Below, piece after piece: positions 42,534 through 52,072 of a stretch of DNA of 64,000 nt. A program made the translations under genes and the position numbers. Source of the DNA: Algibacter_G agarivorans. Lineage in GTDB: Bacteria; Bacteroidota; Bacteroidia; Flavobacteriales; Flavobacteriaceae. The stretch covers positions 89,943 to 153,942 of the forward strand of contig NZ_BAABJJ010000037.1 in assembly GCF_039543245.1 (NCBI RefSeq), in the 5' to 3' direction. A model generated the notes under the pieces. That model was not told the origin of the DNA. It saw only the letters and a list, made by a program, of their open reading frames with translations, and made no database searches. The number at the start of each line of letters is the position of its first letter. Positions within the stretch are counted from its first letter, which is position 1.

Positions 42534-45500
42534 TATGCTAACACTTTAGAATTATGAAGTATTTCCCTAACTTCAGTTTTACAACTACCACAGCCCAAAC
42601 CTGCGCCTGTTTTATTGCAAAGTTCTGTAAAATCAGTACAGCCTTGTGCAATGGCCTCTTGAACATTACCTTCGCCAACTTGACTACAAGAACACACTAG
42701 TTTTCCCAACACAGGAACATCGTTTGATGCCCCTCGAAGTAATGTGTTTCTTTTATCGGCCATTTCAATCTTGCTTTCAATCATGGTTTTAAATTCGGCA
42801 AATTCGTTTTTATCACCCATTAAAACTGCACCTATTAGTAAATCATCTTTTACGATACACTTTTTATAGTAGCGTTTTTTTATGTCTGTAAAAATAATTT
42901 CTTCGTAGCTATCATCATTATCGGGTACATTTATTTCACCTATACTACACAGGTTCAAGTCATTAAATTTTAGAATATTCATGAGTACCGAACCGCTATA
43001 AGCACAACTAATATCGCCCGCTATAAAGTTTGCCAAAATATTGGCTTGCTCTTCTGCCGCCGATGTAATCCCAAACAATTGATTGTTATATTCTGCGATT
43101 TCTCCAATGGCAAAAATATCGGGATGCGACGATTGCAAATGCTGATTTACTTTTACCCCTCTACTGCATGCTATACCGTTTTCTCGAGCAATTTCAATAT
43201 TTGGAATCGTACCAATGGCATACACAATGGCATTGGCATTGATGAGCTTTCCACTTTTTAGCGTGATGTTTAATTCGCCTGTGTCTTCATCATCAAACAC
43301 GGTGCTCACTTCATTATCAAAGTAAATTTGAATGCCTCGTTCTTGAACATCAAGGGCCAATAATTTACTCGAAACTTTATCTAACTGACGCTCCATTAAT
43401 CGTGACGCCCTTTGAACAATCGTGATTTTAGCGTTCTTATGTTTCATGGCCGCAGCCAGTTCCAAGCCTAACAATCCACCACCGACAATAACCACATGTT
43501 GTTCTTCTGGAGGCAATCCGGTAGCATCTAAATAGCCCTTAAATCTATCGGCATCACTTTTATTGCGCATGGTAAAACGCCCTGGAAAATTTATTTGAAC
43601 GTCTCTTGGAATAAAGGCACGACTACCCGTGGCTAAAATCAATTTATTAAAGTTATGGGTCTCTCCATTACTATCGATAACTACTTTGTTTTCTTTATCA
43701 ATTTTTGAAATCTGCGTTTCAGGATGTAAATGAATATTAAGTTTTTTTAGCTCTCTTTCCTTAATTTTTAAAAGTTGTTCCCAATTTAATTCTTCTGTAA
43801 CATACTCAGGCAATAATACCCTGTTGTAAAATAAATTAGGTTCTTTTGAAAATACATGAATTTCATCAACTTCATTATATTCCCTATAATTTTGAACAAA
43901 TCGAAACGCCGCAGCACCAGCACCAACAATAATGATTTTTTCTATTGGTTTTTTATATTTTGAAACCGCAACACGTGTGAATTTAAAATCGGGTTCTTTT
44001 GATGTGGGATCTACATGGGTATTGGTTAAATTATTTGCTCTATTTAAGGTGCTTTGCAATTGTTTCCCCCAATGCATGGGCAGAAATACAACGCCTTTTT
44101 TTATGGTTTCCGTAATTTTAGCACGCACCCTTACCACACCGTTTTCACTTTTTATCTCGGTAATATCGCCATCCTTAATTTTATTCAAATAAGCATCTAC
44201 AGGATGAATTTCCAAAACAGGAGTGGGGTAATGTGTTTTTAAACGCGATACCTTACCTGTTTTGGTCATGGTGTGCCATTGGTCACGAACTCTTCCCGTG
44301 GTTAATATAAGCGGAAAATCTGCATTGGGTTGTACCGATGTGTTTTCAGTGGTACTCGGTAAATTAAACTGTGCTTTTTGAGACGGTGTGTAAAACTTTT
44401 TATCTTCAAATAAACGAGGTGTTCCTTGATGTCTGTACTCTGGCACAGGCCACTGAAACGTACCCTCATTTTTTAATCTATCATAATTTAAAAAAGACAC
44501 ATCAATATTTGTGCCTTTGGTCATGGATGCATATTCATCATAGATTTCTTCAGAAGAATTAAAATTAAATCCTCTAAAACCCATGCGCTGAGCAAAATCA
44601 CAAAAGATTTCAACATCTGGTCGTGCTTCTCCCGGAGCATCTATTTCTTTAGGTAAATATGAAATTCGCCTTTCAGAATTTGTCATCGTACCTTCTTTTT
44701 CCAACCAACCTGCTGCTGGCAACACTAAATCTGCAAAAGCTACGGTATCCGATTTATGCGAAATCTCTTGAACCACAACAAACTTTGCGTTTTTCATGGC
44801 TTTTTCAACACGGTTCAAATTTGGTAAACTCACCAATGGGTTTGTACAGGCTATCCAAACGGCTTTTAGCTTTCCGCTTTCAAGAGCATCAAACATTTCG
44901 GTAGCGGTTAATCCTGGTTTGGGGCTGATCTTATCGACTCCCCAAAACTGAGCCACTTCTCTTCTATGTTCTTCGTTAGCTAAATCTTTATGTACTGCCA
45001 ATAAATTTGCCATCCCTCCAACTTCGCGACCGCCCATGGCATTGGGTTGGCCTGTTAAAGAAAAAGGACCCGCACCTGGTTTTCCAACCTGTCCAGTAAT
45101 TAGTGATAGATTTAGAAGTGATACATTTTTATCTGTACCTACAACACTTTGGTTAAGCCCCATAGCCCACATACTGATAAAGCCTTTTGAAAGCCCTATA
45201 ATATCTGCTGCTTTTCTAATTTCTTTTTCTGGAACACCACAAAGTTTTGATGCTTGTTTTAAAGAAGTTTTAAAAATTAAATCTTTATAGTTTTGAAAGC
45301 CTTCGGTATGGTTTTTAATAAAATCTTCATCGATTAAACCTCTTTTATAAAGGCATCTTCCAATGGCATTATATAAAATAACATCGGTTCCTGGTAGTAA
45401 TTGCAAATGAATATCTGCGAAATTAGCAGAATCTGTTTTTCTTGGGTCAATCACTATAACTTTAACATTTGGATTTTCCTCTTTACGCTTTTCAATACGT

Positions 45501-46054
45501 CTAAATAAAATAGGGTGACACCACGCAGGATTTGCTCCAGTGATTAAAAATGTATCAGCTAACTCAATATCTTGATATGAAATTGGCACACTATCTTCCC
45601 CAAAGGTTTTCTTATATCCAACCACAGCAGAACTCATGCATAAACGGGAGTTCGTATCAATATTATTAGTACCAATAAATCCTTTGGTAAGCTTATTAGC
45701 AATGTAATATTCTTCTGTCAAACTCTGACCAGACACATAAAACGCTACACTATCTGGTCCGTGTTTTTTTATGATGGATTTAAAAACGCTTGCTGCTCTA
45801 TCCAAAGCATCATCCCAACTTACACGTTCACGAGGATGTGAACGGCTCCAACGCATTTCTGGATATAGAATCCTATCGGAAGTATCATTAGCAACATAAT
45901 GCAGATTCATTCCTTTAGAACACAGCATCCCTTTGTTAACTGGATGATCTTTATCGCCCTCAACAAAAACGGTATTGTTGGCGTCTTTTTTAACAATAAT
46001 ACCACAACCTACACCACAATACGAACACGTTGTTTTTACTTCGTTTTTAATCAT
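42533..46054 (-). CDS. nasA: Assimilatory nitrate reductase fused to FAD/NAD and BFD modules
   Basis: A 1173-residue cytoplasmic enzyme. Residues 1 to about 690 are a NasA/NarB-type molybdopterin domain, with 4Fe-4S ligands C10, C13, C17 and C45 and the molybdenum ligand C139 in NSRLCMSS. No Tat signal is present. Residues about 710-1100 are a NasB/NirB-like FAD/NAD oxidoreductase (GAGAAAF near 717 and a second VVGGGLLGLE). A BFD-type 2Fe-2S domain (CSCSQ ... CGSCK) ends the protein. Electron input and nitrate reduction thus sit on one chain, as in NasB-NasC pairs that are separate elsewhere. It is preceded by narK. Confidence 0.93.
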   Translation of the reverse strand: MIKNEVKTTCSYCGVGCGIIVKKDANNTVFVEGDKDHPVNKGMLCSKGMNLHYVANDTSDRILYPEMRWSRSHPRERVSWDDALDRAASVFKSIIKKHGPDSVAFYVSGQSLTEEYYIANKLTKGFIGTNNIDTNSRLCMSSAVVGYKKTFGEDSVPISYQDIELADTFLITGANPAWCHPILFRRIEKRKEENPNVKVIVIDPRKTDSANFADIHLQLLPGTDVILYNAIGRCLYKRGLIDEDFIKNHTEGFQNYKDLIFKTSLKQASKLCGVPEKEIRKAADIIGLSKGFISMWAMGLNQSVVGTDKNVSLLNLSLITGQVGKPGAGPFSLTGQPNAMGGREVGGMANLLAVHKDLANEEHRREVAQFWGVDKISPKPGLTATEMFDALESGKLKAVWIACTNPLVSLPNLNRVEKAMKNAKFVVVQEISHKSDTVAFADLVLPAAGWLEKEGTMTNSERRISYLPKEIDAPGEARPDVEIFCDFAQRMGFRGFNFNSSEEIYDEYASMTKGTNIDVSFLNYDRLKNEGTFQWPVPEYRHQGTPRLFEDKKFYTPSQKAQFNLPSTTENTSVQPNADFPLILTTGRVRDQWHTMTKTGKVSRLKTHYPTPVLEIHPVDAYLNKIKDGDITEIKSENGVVRVRAKITETIKKGVVFLPMHWGKQLQSTLNRANNLTNTHVDPTSKEPDFKFTRVAVSKYKKPIEKIIIVGAGAAAFRFVQNYREYNEVDEIHVFSKEPNLFYNRVLLPEYVTEELNWEQLLKIKERELKKLNIHLHPETQISKIDKENKVVIDSNGETHNFNKLILATGSRAFIPRDVQINFPGRFTMRNKSDADRFKGYLDATGLPPEEQHVVIVGGGLLGLELAAAMKHKNAKITIVQRASRLMERQLDKVSSKLLALDVQERGIQIYFDNEVSTVFDDEDTGELNITLKSGKLINANAIVYAIGTIPNIEIARENGIACSRGVKVNQHLQSSHPDIFAIGEIAEYNNQLFGITSAAEEQANILANFIAGDISCAYSGSVLMNILKFNDLNLCSIGEINVPDNDDSYEEIIFTDIKKRYYKKCIVKDDLLIGAVLMGDKNEFAEFKTMIESKIEMADKRNTLLRGASNDVPVLGKLVCSCSQVGEGNVQEAIAQGCTDFTELCNKTGAGLGCGSCKTEVREILHNSKVLA

Positions 46055-46179
46055 TTAGACCAACATTTATTACTAAATAAGACAATATTTAAATACCAAA
46101 CAAACTCCGATTTTATTATTCTGAATACCTTAAAAAACGGACTTTAAATTTTTATATTGATAAAAAAGGTATCTATAAT

Positions 46180-47616
46180 TTAATTTTTTACTTTAATAGG
46201 TTGAAGTGTCCCTAACCGAGAGTCATCTATATGTTCTGTTGGCATATTTTCTTTTTCATCAGCTGGAGAAAACTTAATGGCTAATGCTACAATTCCTGTA
46301 AGAATTACTACAAAACCAATAACCATATACCCTTGTGAGACCGCCATCGATGATGCAGCAGATTGTGCTGCCTTTAAAACTTCTTCGTCCATACCTTGGT
46401 TTTCTAATATAGCTGTTTTTTCTGCTAAAGCCGATTTGGATTTCAATAAAAGCGCTGCTAAAAACGCACCTACATTTCCGCCCGCACCTACAATACCTGA
46501 AACAGAGCCTATAGCTTTTTTATTAATAAAAGGAACTACTGAAAATGTAGCTCCTTCTGCCATTTGAACACTTAAACTAAATGATATTAAAAAAATGAAT
46601 CCAACAACCAAACTTGTGGCTAATGAAAACGTAACCAACATAACACCTTGTAATGTTAATATGAACGACAAGAATAACACACGACCTCTAAGCCCTTTTA
46701 ATTTACCGAATCTATCACCAAAGAAACCCCCTAAAGTACGCGCAAATATGTTCATTAAAGCAAATGACAAAACAATATTACCTGCTGTAAGTCTTTCTAA
46801 TTGAAATGTATTTTGAAGGTAATCGTCCATGGTACCATATACGGTTAGCTCTATACCAAAACTCGCAGCATAAACTATAAACAAAATCCAAATTCTATAA
46901 TCTTTAAGAACGGCTAGAAAACCTACTTCGTCTTTTTTCTTTTCAATAGCAACACCAGATGCTTTTAAATCTTTAAAATTTCCTTCTGGCGTATCTTGTG
47001 TAAAAAAGTAATACACAATACCCATTAATAAACACACTATTCCTGCAATAACCATAGAATATCTCCAAGCCTCGGCATCTGCCACACCAAAAGCTACAAC
47101 TGCCGCAGCAATTAATGGCATACCTAAACGGTTAGCACCACCACCAAGATTTCCCCAACCTGCAGAGGTAGCATTTGCTGTTCCCACAATATTTGGAGCA
47201 AACATTAACGAGGTATGCACTTGTGTAATAACAAACGATGCGCCAATAAAACCTATGAACAATCTACATACTAAAAACTGTATTGGTGTTTGTACCAATC
47301 CACAAAGAATTACAGGAATTGCACCTAAAATCAATAACCAAGTGTAGCATATTCTAGGTCCGTATTTGTCGCATAATTTACCAATAAGTAAACGTGCAAA
47401 AACAGTTCCTGAAACCGCTAAAATAATAGAGTTCCATTTTTGGTCTGGTGTTAAGCCCAAATCTTTTACTACATCTGGCATAAATGGAACGATACCAAAC
47501 CATGCGAAAAAACACATAAAGAACGAAATTGAGGTTATCCAAAACGTACGAATTGGCACTGATTTAAAGTTTAATAAATTAAGTTTTTTTGCTTTTAAAG
47601 ATTGAACACTATCCAT
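46180..47616 (-). CDS. narK: NarK/NasA-type nitrate/nitrite MFS transporter
   Basis: The 478-residue inner-membrane protein has twelve transmembrane segments. The nitrate-porter signature is seen twice: GWGNLGGGANRLGMP near residue 158 and AGGNVGAFLAALLL near 373. The two halves are joined by a charged loop. It probably imports nitrate for the fused reductase encoded 125 bp downstream. Its leader contains the TAAGTA palindrome and a TACGTA motif 3 bp before the start codon, as in nirB. Confidence 0.94.
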   Translation of the reverse strand: MDSVQSLKAKKLNLLNFKSVPIRTFWITSISFFMCFFAWFGIVPFMPDVVKDLGLTPDQKWNSIILAVSGTVFARLLIGKLCDKYGPRICYTWLLILGAIPVILCGLVQTPIQFLVCRLFIGFIGASFVITQVHTSLMFAPNIVGTANATSAGWGNLGGGANRLGMPLIAAAVVAFGVADAEAWRYSMVIAGIVCLLMGIVYYFFTQDTPEGNFKDLKASGVAIEKKKDEVGFLAVLKDYRIWILFIVYAASFGIELTVYGTMDDYLQNTFQLERLTAGNIVLSFALMNIFARTLGGFFGDRFGKLKGLRGRVLFLSFILTLQGVMLVTFSLATSLVVGFIFLISFSLSVQMAEGATFSVVPFINKKAIGSVSGIVGAGGNVGAFLAALLLKSKSALAEKTAILENQGMDEEVLKAAQSAASSMAVSQGYMVIGFVVILTGIVALAIKFSPADEKENMPTEHIDDSRLGTLQPIKVKN

Positions 47617-47642
47617 AATTACGTATTTTATTTTAGCAAAAC

Positions 47643-47658
47643 TAAGTATTTATACTTA
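47643..47658. promoter_or_regulatory. Palindromic operator TAAGTA-N4-TACTTA upstream of narK
   Basis: TAAGTA, TTTA, TACTTA ends 26 bp before the narK start. It overlaps a candidate -7 element TAGTTTTG (minus strand, 47637-47644). TACGTA occurs on both sides, at 47620-47625 and 47676-47681, each 28 bp from the palindrome centre. Confidence 0.72.
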
Positions 47659-47857
47659 ATTATTGCATCTAAAATTACGTAATCATATAAAAAATGTGAG
47701 GTTGATAATTTTGGAATAAGGATATTGCGGATTTGGCAAAATGGAGATAAAAAATATAGTAGGTTTTTATAATTGAATTAATATAAAACACACTACTCTA
47801 TTAAAAAAACAACTCAAATAGAATTAAAAAAACTAAAGAATTCCAATATATAATTAT

Positions 47858-48523
47858 TTAAACCAACCCAAACGCCTTAGCCTTATTATTCAGTTCCATA
47901 AGATTCTTAACATCCAATTTCTTCATCAAATTAAAACGGTGTACTTCGGCAGTACGCTTACTGATTTGAAGTTCATCAGCAATATCTTTGTTGTTTTTTA
48001 ATTGCAATACCAAATTAAGTATTTGCTTTTCGCGTTTGGTCAATTTAAACGGATCGTCTTTAGGGGGCACTTGAGGCGCAACCACTGTATTGGCATTTTC
48101 GTTTACAAAATTATTCATGATGATAGCAGACACATCACCAGTAAAATACTTACCACCAGACGCTACTTTATTTATAGCTTTCAAGAACTCTGTTTTACTC
48201 GCCCCTTTCAATAAATACCCATCGGCACCTGCTTGAATGGCTTTTACTACGTATTCTTCAGAATCATGCATGGACAACACCAATGTTTTAACATCTTTGT
48301 GAGATTTGTTGATTTCTGCAACCACTTCAATACCATTCATTTCTGGCATTCTAATATCCACAATCAATATATGTGGTTTGTTTCTACCTATCACATCTAA
48401 TGCTTCTTTTCCGTTTGAAGCTTCGTCTATTACCATAATTCCTGTTTGGTCTTCTAAAAGGGCTTTTATACCATTTCTTACTAAAACGTGATCGTCTGCT
48501 AAAACTACATTGATTATATCCAT
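47858..48523 (-). CDS. narL: NarL/FixJ-type response regulator
   Basis: The 221-residue regulator has a receiver domain (about 5-120, phosphoacceptor D56 in LIVDIRMPEMNG) and a LuxR-type helix-turn-helix (about 155-215, LTKREKQILNLV ... ISKRTAEVHRFNLMKKL). It follows the NarX-like kinase on the same strand, 239 bp downstream. It probably activates the nitrate assimilation genes; TACGTA motifs that recur in their leaders are candidate sites. The upstream gap has a TAAGTA half-site at 48537-48542 and TACGTA at 48558-48563. Confidence 0.92.
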   Translation of the reverse strand: MDIINVVLADDHVLVRNGIKALLEDQTGIMVIDEASNGKEALDVIGRNKPHILIVDIRMPEMNGIEVVAEINKSHKDVKTLVLSMHDSEEYVVKAIQAGADGYLLKGASKTEFLKAINKVASGGKYFTGDVSAIIMNNFVNENANTVVAPQVPPKDDPFKLTKREKQILNLVLQLKNNKDIADELQISKRTAEVHRFNLMKKLDVKNLMELNNKAKAFGLV

Positions 48524-48762
48524 AAACTTTATATTATAAGTACAAAAATAATTAATTTACGTAATACCACGTATTTATGAACTTATTAGTTTTCTTTTCA
48601 TAGTTTAATTTGTAATACATCAAAATCTGAGTTCAATATTAAGGCCTCATTTTTAGGATAATAACCAACAAAATGGATGGTTGTCTCCTTGAGAGTAATC
48701 GAAACCCTAACAATTTGTCGATTTCAAAGACCTATCTACTGTGCCTGAAGGGACTCTAAATA

Positions 48763-50577
48763 TTAAGTCAACGGAATATTCAAAGTAACTCGCGTGCCTT
48801 TTCCTATTTCAGAATTCAAAAACAAACGCCCATCTATATATTTAATGCGCTCCTGCATAAAGGTCATTCCCATACCTCCATCACTGTTTTTAACATTCTT
48901 CACTTTTTCTGGTTCAAAACCTTTACCATTATCATCAATAACAATACTAAGTATTTTTTCGCTATGTGTTAAAGACACTAAAATATGTGTAGAATCCGCG
49001 TATTTAATAGCGTTATTTATAGCTTCTTGTGTGATGCGATAAATATTAATTTCAACTAACGAATCTAAACGCTGATTAAAATGCGTTTTATTAAAAAAGA
49101 CAATTTCCTTTCCTGTAAGACGCGCTAGTTCTTGGGTTAACTTAGAAATAGCAGGTGCAATACCGTGATCGGATAATTCTGGTGGTGTTAAATTAAAAGT
49201 AGCTGTTCTAACTCCTTTTATAATGTTAGTTGTTAATTCTTTAAGGTGCTCAATTTTAGAAGCTGTCTTATCAAGGTCTTTAATATCAATACTTTCCAGA
49301 TTGTATTTTAAACCTGTTAGCATCTGTCCAATGCCATCATGCACATCTTTTGCTATACGGTTTTGCTCTTTCTCTTGGTTTTCTATAATCTTACTGGAAA
49401 TGATTTTTTGTTGACTCATTTCCTCTTCAAAACTCCTTTTTGTAAGTCGCTCTATTTCTAATTGCCCAGCTTTTCTTTCGGTTATTTCTGAAGCAATAAT
49501 CAATAATTCAGATTTTTCATCATTTGTACTAAACGGAATAATTGCCATTTCTAACCAAATGTCTTTATAATCTTTTGTAGTAGCTTTTATCTCACCCTGC
49601 CAACCGTTTTTTTTGTGCTTTATTATTAAGTCTTCAATACACAGTTGTTCATTTTCTACAACAGACAACATGTTCCAAAACAAGGTTGTTTTATTAAAAC
49701 CTGAAAACTTAAATAAGCGCGAAAACTTATTCCCTATGTGCACCACATGGCCATTTGGTAAGATCCGTGCAAACAACAATGTTTCATCCATAGCATGACT
49801 TAAAGCACGCAATTCTTTAATAGATTTTTCTTTAGCTATACTTAGTTCATCTGCATCAAAAGCCATTTTCTTAGCACGCTTTTCTGCAGCTAATAACTCT
49901 ACAAGCGTTGCTTTAACAGATTTAGCAGTAGGCCAGAAAATAAATAAAAATTCGCCTAATAAAATCAATAAAGTCAATGTCATTAACCAGACTTCCAATT
50001 TTCGCAACCAACTTACTTTTTCATCGGCTTCTAAATCATACTGATTTACAATACCATCCATCATCATAAGAAAATCGGCTTCATTGTTTTTCACCTTATC
50101 AATATGTAAAACAATTGTATCTGAAGGAAGTGGCGGGGCTTTTTCTATTTTTTCTATAATAGATTTTGAAGCGATTCTAATGGTGTCAAAAACAGGATTT
50201 AGGACTTTAAATTTACCAACAACTTCTGGGCTATTCATTTTTGGTAATCCAAGACTATCATTTCCTTGCTGAAGTGCGTTATGGGATACCTCCCAAAGGT
50301 GTAGCGTTTTTTTGATCTTATCTTTTAAGCGCATTCTATTTTCGGAATTGGACTCCGTAGAAAGCAATACAACGTCCTTGGTTAATTTCTGGCTGAGCAT
50401 GCGCTGCCTACCAGCTATATTAATAACCGTAGAGTCACTTTGTTGGTCATTAAGATACTTACGTATAAGTATTTGACTAACAATTACAGAAAGTGCAATT
50501 GTACTTAACGCAATAATATATAAACGGCGCAATTTATCAAACGTACGTTGGTCTAATGAATTGCCATTTTTTGTCAT
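48763..50577 (-). CDS. narX: NarX-like nitrate sensor histidine kinase
   Basis: The 604-residue kinase has a transmembrane helix at about 20-38 and a PilJ/NarX-type periplasmic sensor domain. NIAGRQRMLSQK at 53-64 is equivalent to the nitrate-binding P-box region. A second helix lies at about 195-215, and a PAS-like segment and coiled coil follow. The HisKA_3 phosphoacceptor His is in RIAKDVHDGIGQ, and a HATPase domain has DNGKGF and GGMGMTFMQERI. It likely detects nitrate or nitrite and phosphorylates the NarL-type regulator. It lies between the regulator and the DUF4202 gene. Confidence 0.9.
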   Translation of the reverse strand: MTKNGNSLDQRTFDKLRRLYIIALSTIALSVIVSQILIRKYLNDQQSDSTVINIAGRQRMLSQKLTKDVVLLSTESNSENRMRLKDKIKKTLHLWEVSHNALQQGNDSLGLPKMNSPEVVGKFKVLNPVFDTIRIASKSIIEKIEKAPPLPSDTIVLHIDKVKNNEADFLMMMDGIVNQYDLEADEKVSWLRKLEVWLMTLTLLILLGEFLFIFWPTAKSVKATLVELLAAEKRAKKMAFDADELSIAKEKSIKELRALSHAMDETLLFARILPNGHVVHIGNKFSRLFKFSGFNKTTLFWNMLSVVENEQLCIEDLIIKHKKNGWQGEIKATTKDYKDIWLEMAIIPFSTNDEKSELLIIASEITERKAGQLEIERLTKRSFEEEMSQQKIISSKIIENQEKEQNRIAKDVHDGIGQMLTGLKYNLESIDIKDLDKTASKIEHLKELTTNIIKGVRTATFNLTPPELSDHGIAPAISKLTQELARLTGKEIVFFNKTHFNQRLDSLVEINIYRITQEAINNAIKYADSTHILVSLTHSEKILSIVIDDNGKGFEPEKVKNVKNSDGGMGMTFMQERIKYIDGRLFLNSEIGKGTRVTLNIPLT

Positions 50578-50675
50578 CTGTAATTAAATTTTGGATACGA
50601 ATTATAACTAATAAACAATAGCTTTTATAAATTCAGAAAAACATCAAATATTTTCTCTGATACACAAATATTATT

Positions 50676-51260
50676 TTAAGCAACGGCTTGTTTTACAAGG
50701 GACATACCCTTTTCTGAAAACGAAAGTTTTAAAGCTTCCTCATGTCCTTTATCAGACATTTTTACCCAGGTTTTTTTAAGAATATCAATTACCTTTTCTT
50801 CATTATGCTTAGCAGCAAATTCCTCAAAATAGTAATCTAAAAACACCAAACAAATCGTGTCTTCTAAGGTTTGTGATTCTATATTTTTCTTAATTAGTTT
50901 TTTAAGAATTATAGCTTTAACCCTATCTGTAAACTGGTCATCAAAACCTACTTGTTTAAGAATATCAGTAGTTAAATCGGCATGCATTTTTTTTAACGTT
51001 TCACGCCACTTTAAATAACCTACACGATCCATTGGATATTCATCACGGGCTATCTTCCAACGACAAATATGTTGTGCTCGTGCCGCAATTTGAAGTGCTT
51101 TAGAGGCATTGGGCTCAAACTGCAACAACTTCCTTGTCATACGCTGGGAATATAACAATTCCTTTGGATAGTCCATACCAGCTACCTCGTATGTGTTTAC
51201 ATCTTCAGAGTTGGCTTTATCAATTAGTGCAATAGCAGTTTCAAATCGTGTTGGCTTCAT
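50676..51260 (-). CDS. DUF4202 family protein linked to nitrite reductase
   Basis: A 194-residue cytoplasmic protein of the DUF4202 family. It is helical, with conserved AARAQHICRWKIAR at about 68-81 and DYYFEEF near 143. No enzyme activity is known. The family is often found beside nitrite or sulfite reductase genes, as here, 12 bp after nirD. A role in siroheme or nitrite metabolism is inferred from linkage only. Confidence 0.88.
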   Translation of the reverse strand: MKPTRFETAIALIDKANSEDVNTYEVAGMDYPKELLYSQRMTRKLLQFEPNASKALQIAARAQHICRWKIARDEYPMDRVGYLKWRETLKKMHADLTTDILKQVGFDDQFTDRVKAIILKKLIKKNIESQTLEDTICLVFLDYYFEEFAAKHNEEKVIDILKKTWVKMSDKGHEEALKLSFSEKGMSLVKQAVA

Positions 51261-51272
51261 TTTGGTTATGTT

Positions 51273-51650
51273 TTAATCCGAAAAGCCAATATACACATTT
51301 CCGTTTTCAATTTTAACAGGATAGGTCGCAATTTTTAAATCTTCACCTCCCAAATTACTACCATCTTCCAACGAAAAATTCTTTTTATGCATTGGGCAAG
51401 CCACCTTCGGAATACCATCCTTATCCCCAATCATACCCAAAGATAATACCATTTCCATTTTATGCGGACACAAATTCTGCGTTGCATACCACTTTCCGGT
51501 TCGTGTAAAATTGTACACTGCAATTTGTTTGGTTTTGTATTTTATACATGCGCCACTATTCTCAGGAAAGTTAGCTATTTTACCTATGCTAAACCAAGTT
51601 TTTACCTCATTTTCCGTAACCGATTTGTACTGTTCTAATATATGTTCCAT
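51273..51650 (-). CDS. nirD: Nitrite reductase small subunit NirD with Rieske-type ligands
   Basis: The 125-residue subunit has a Rieske fold with both ligand pairs present: NLCPHK and ACPMHKK. It therefore probably binds a 2Fe-2S cluster, unlike E. coli NirD, which lacks these residues. It is separated from nirB by 420 bp that include a dispersed repeat. It works with NirB in NADH-dependent reduction of nitrite to ammonium. Confidence 0.9.
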   Translation of the reverse strand: MEHILEQYKSVTENEVKTWFSIGKIANFPENSGACIKYKTKQIAVYNFTRTGKWYATQNLCPHKMEMVLSLGMIGDKDGIPKVACPMHKKNFSLEDGSNLGGEDLKIATYPVKIENGNVYIGFSD

Positions 51651-52072
51651 TCTTAAAAAGTATATTTAGAATTTATTTTTTTTTATTATTGATCACATGT
51701 TACTAAATCGTCAAAAACACCCTAAAGATTCCTTAAAAGGGCAACTCGTACCTGAAAAACAGGACAAAATCAGATGACTTCTCAAAACCTAAAACATCCT
51801 TGAATTTTCATTTTGATTTCGAGTAATGCCAAATTTTTATTGATAATCTGAGCGTTACCTTTTACTCATATCTGTCAGGTTTTAAAAACCTTGCGGAATC
51901 GTAAAAGGTCGGGCTTTCCGTTACAAGTCCTCGCTCCCTCATATCGGGGTCGCTGTGGGCTTTCCTCTACAATCCCTAACGCGGTGTCAGTTTGCAATTG
52001 TCAGTCTTTAGCAATTAGTCAAAACCTTATCCGCAAAACTCATTTACTTCCAACTTCGTGTTCTAACTTTAT
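51651..52072. other. Repeat-bearing gap between nirB and nirD
   Basis: This 422-bp region has no gene. A copy of the dispersed GGTCGGGCTTTCC repeat occupies 51907-51984, and the remaining sequence is AT-rich without a clear promoter or terminator. It is unusual to find nirB and nirD this far apart. Confidence 0.6.
51907..51984 (+). repeat. Dispersed intergenic repeat, copy C
   Basis: GGTCGGGCTTTCCGTTACAAG, then TCCTCGCTCC, GTGGGCTTTCC and CAATCCCTAACGCGG, in the same order as copy A. The left TTGGGCGTTACC block is missing. Confidence 0.7.

Noticed and set aside
46125..46172. Inverted ATACCTT/AAGGTAT after narK as a terminator
   Set aside because: Arms are short and the loop is over 30 nt; the fused reductase 125 bp downstream is probably cotranscribed.
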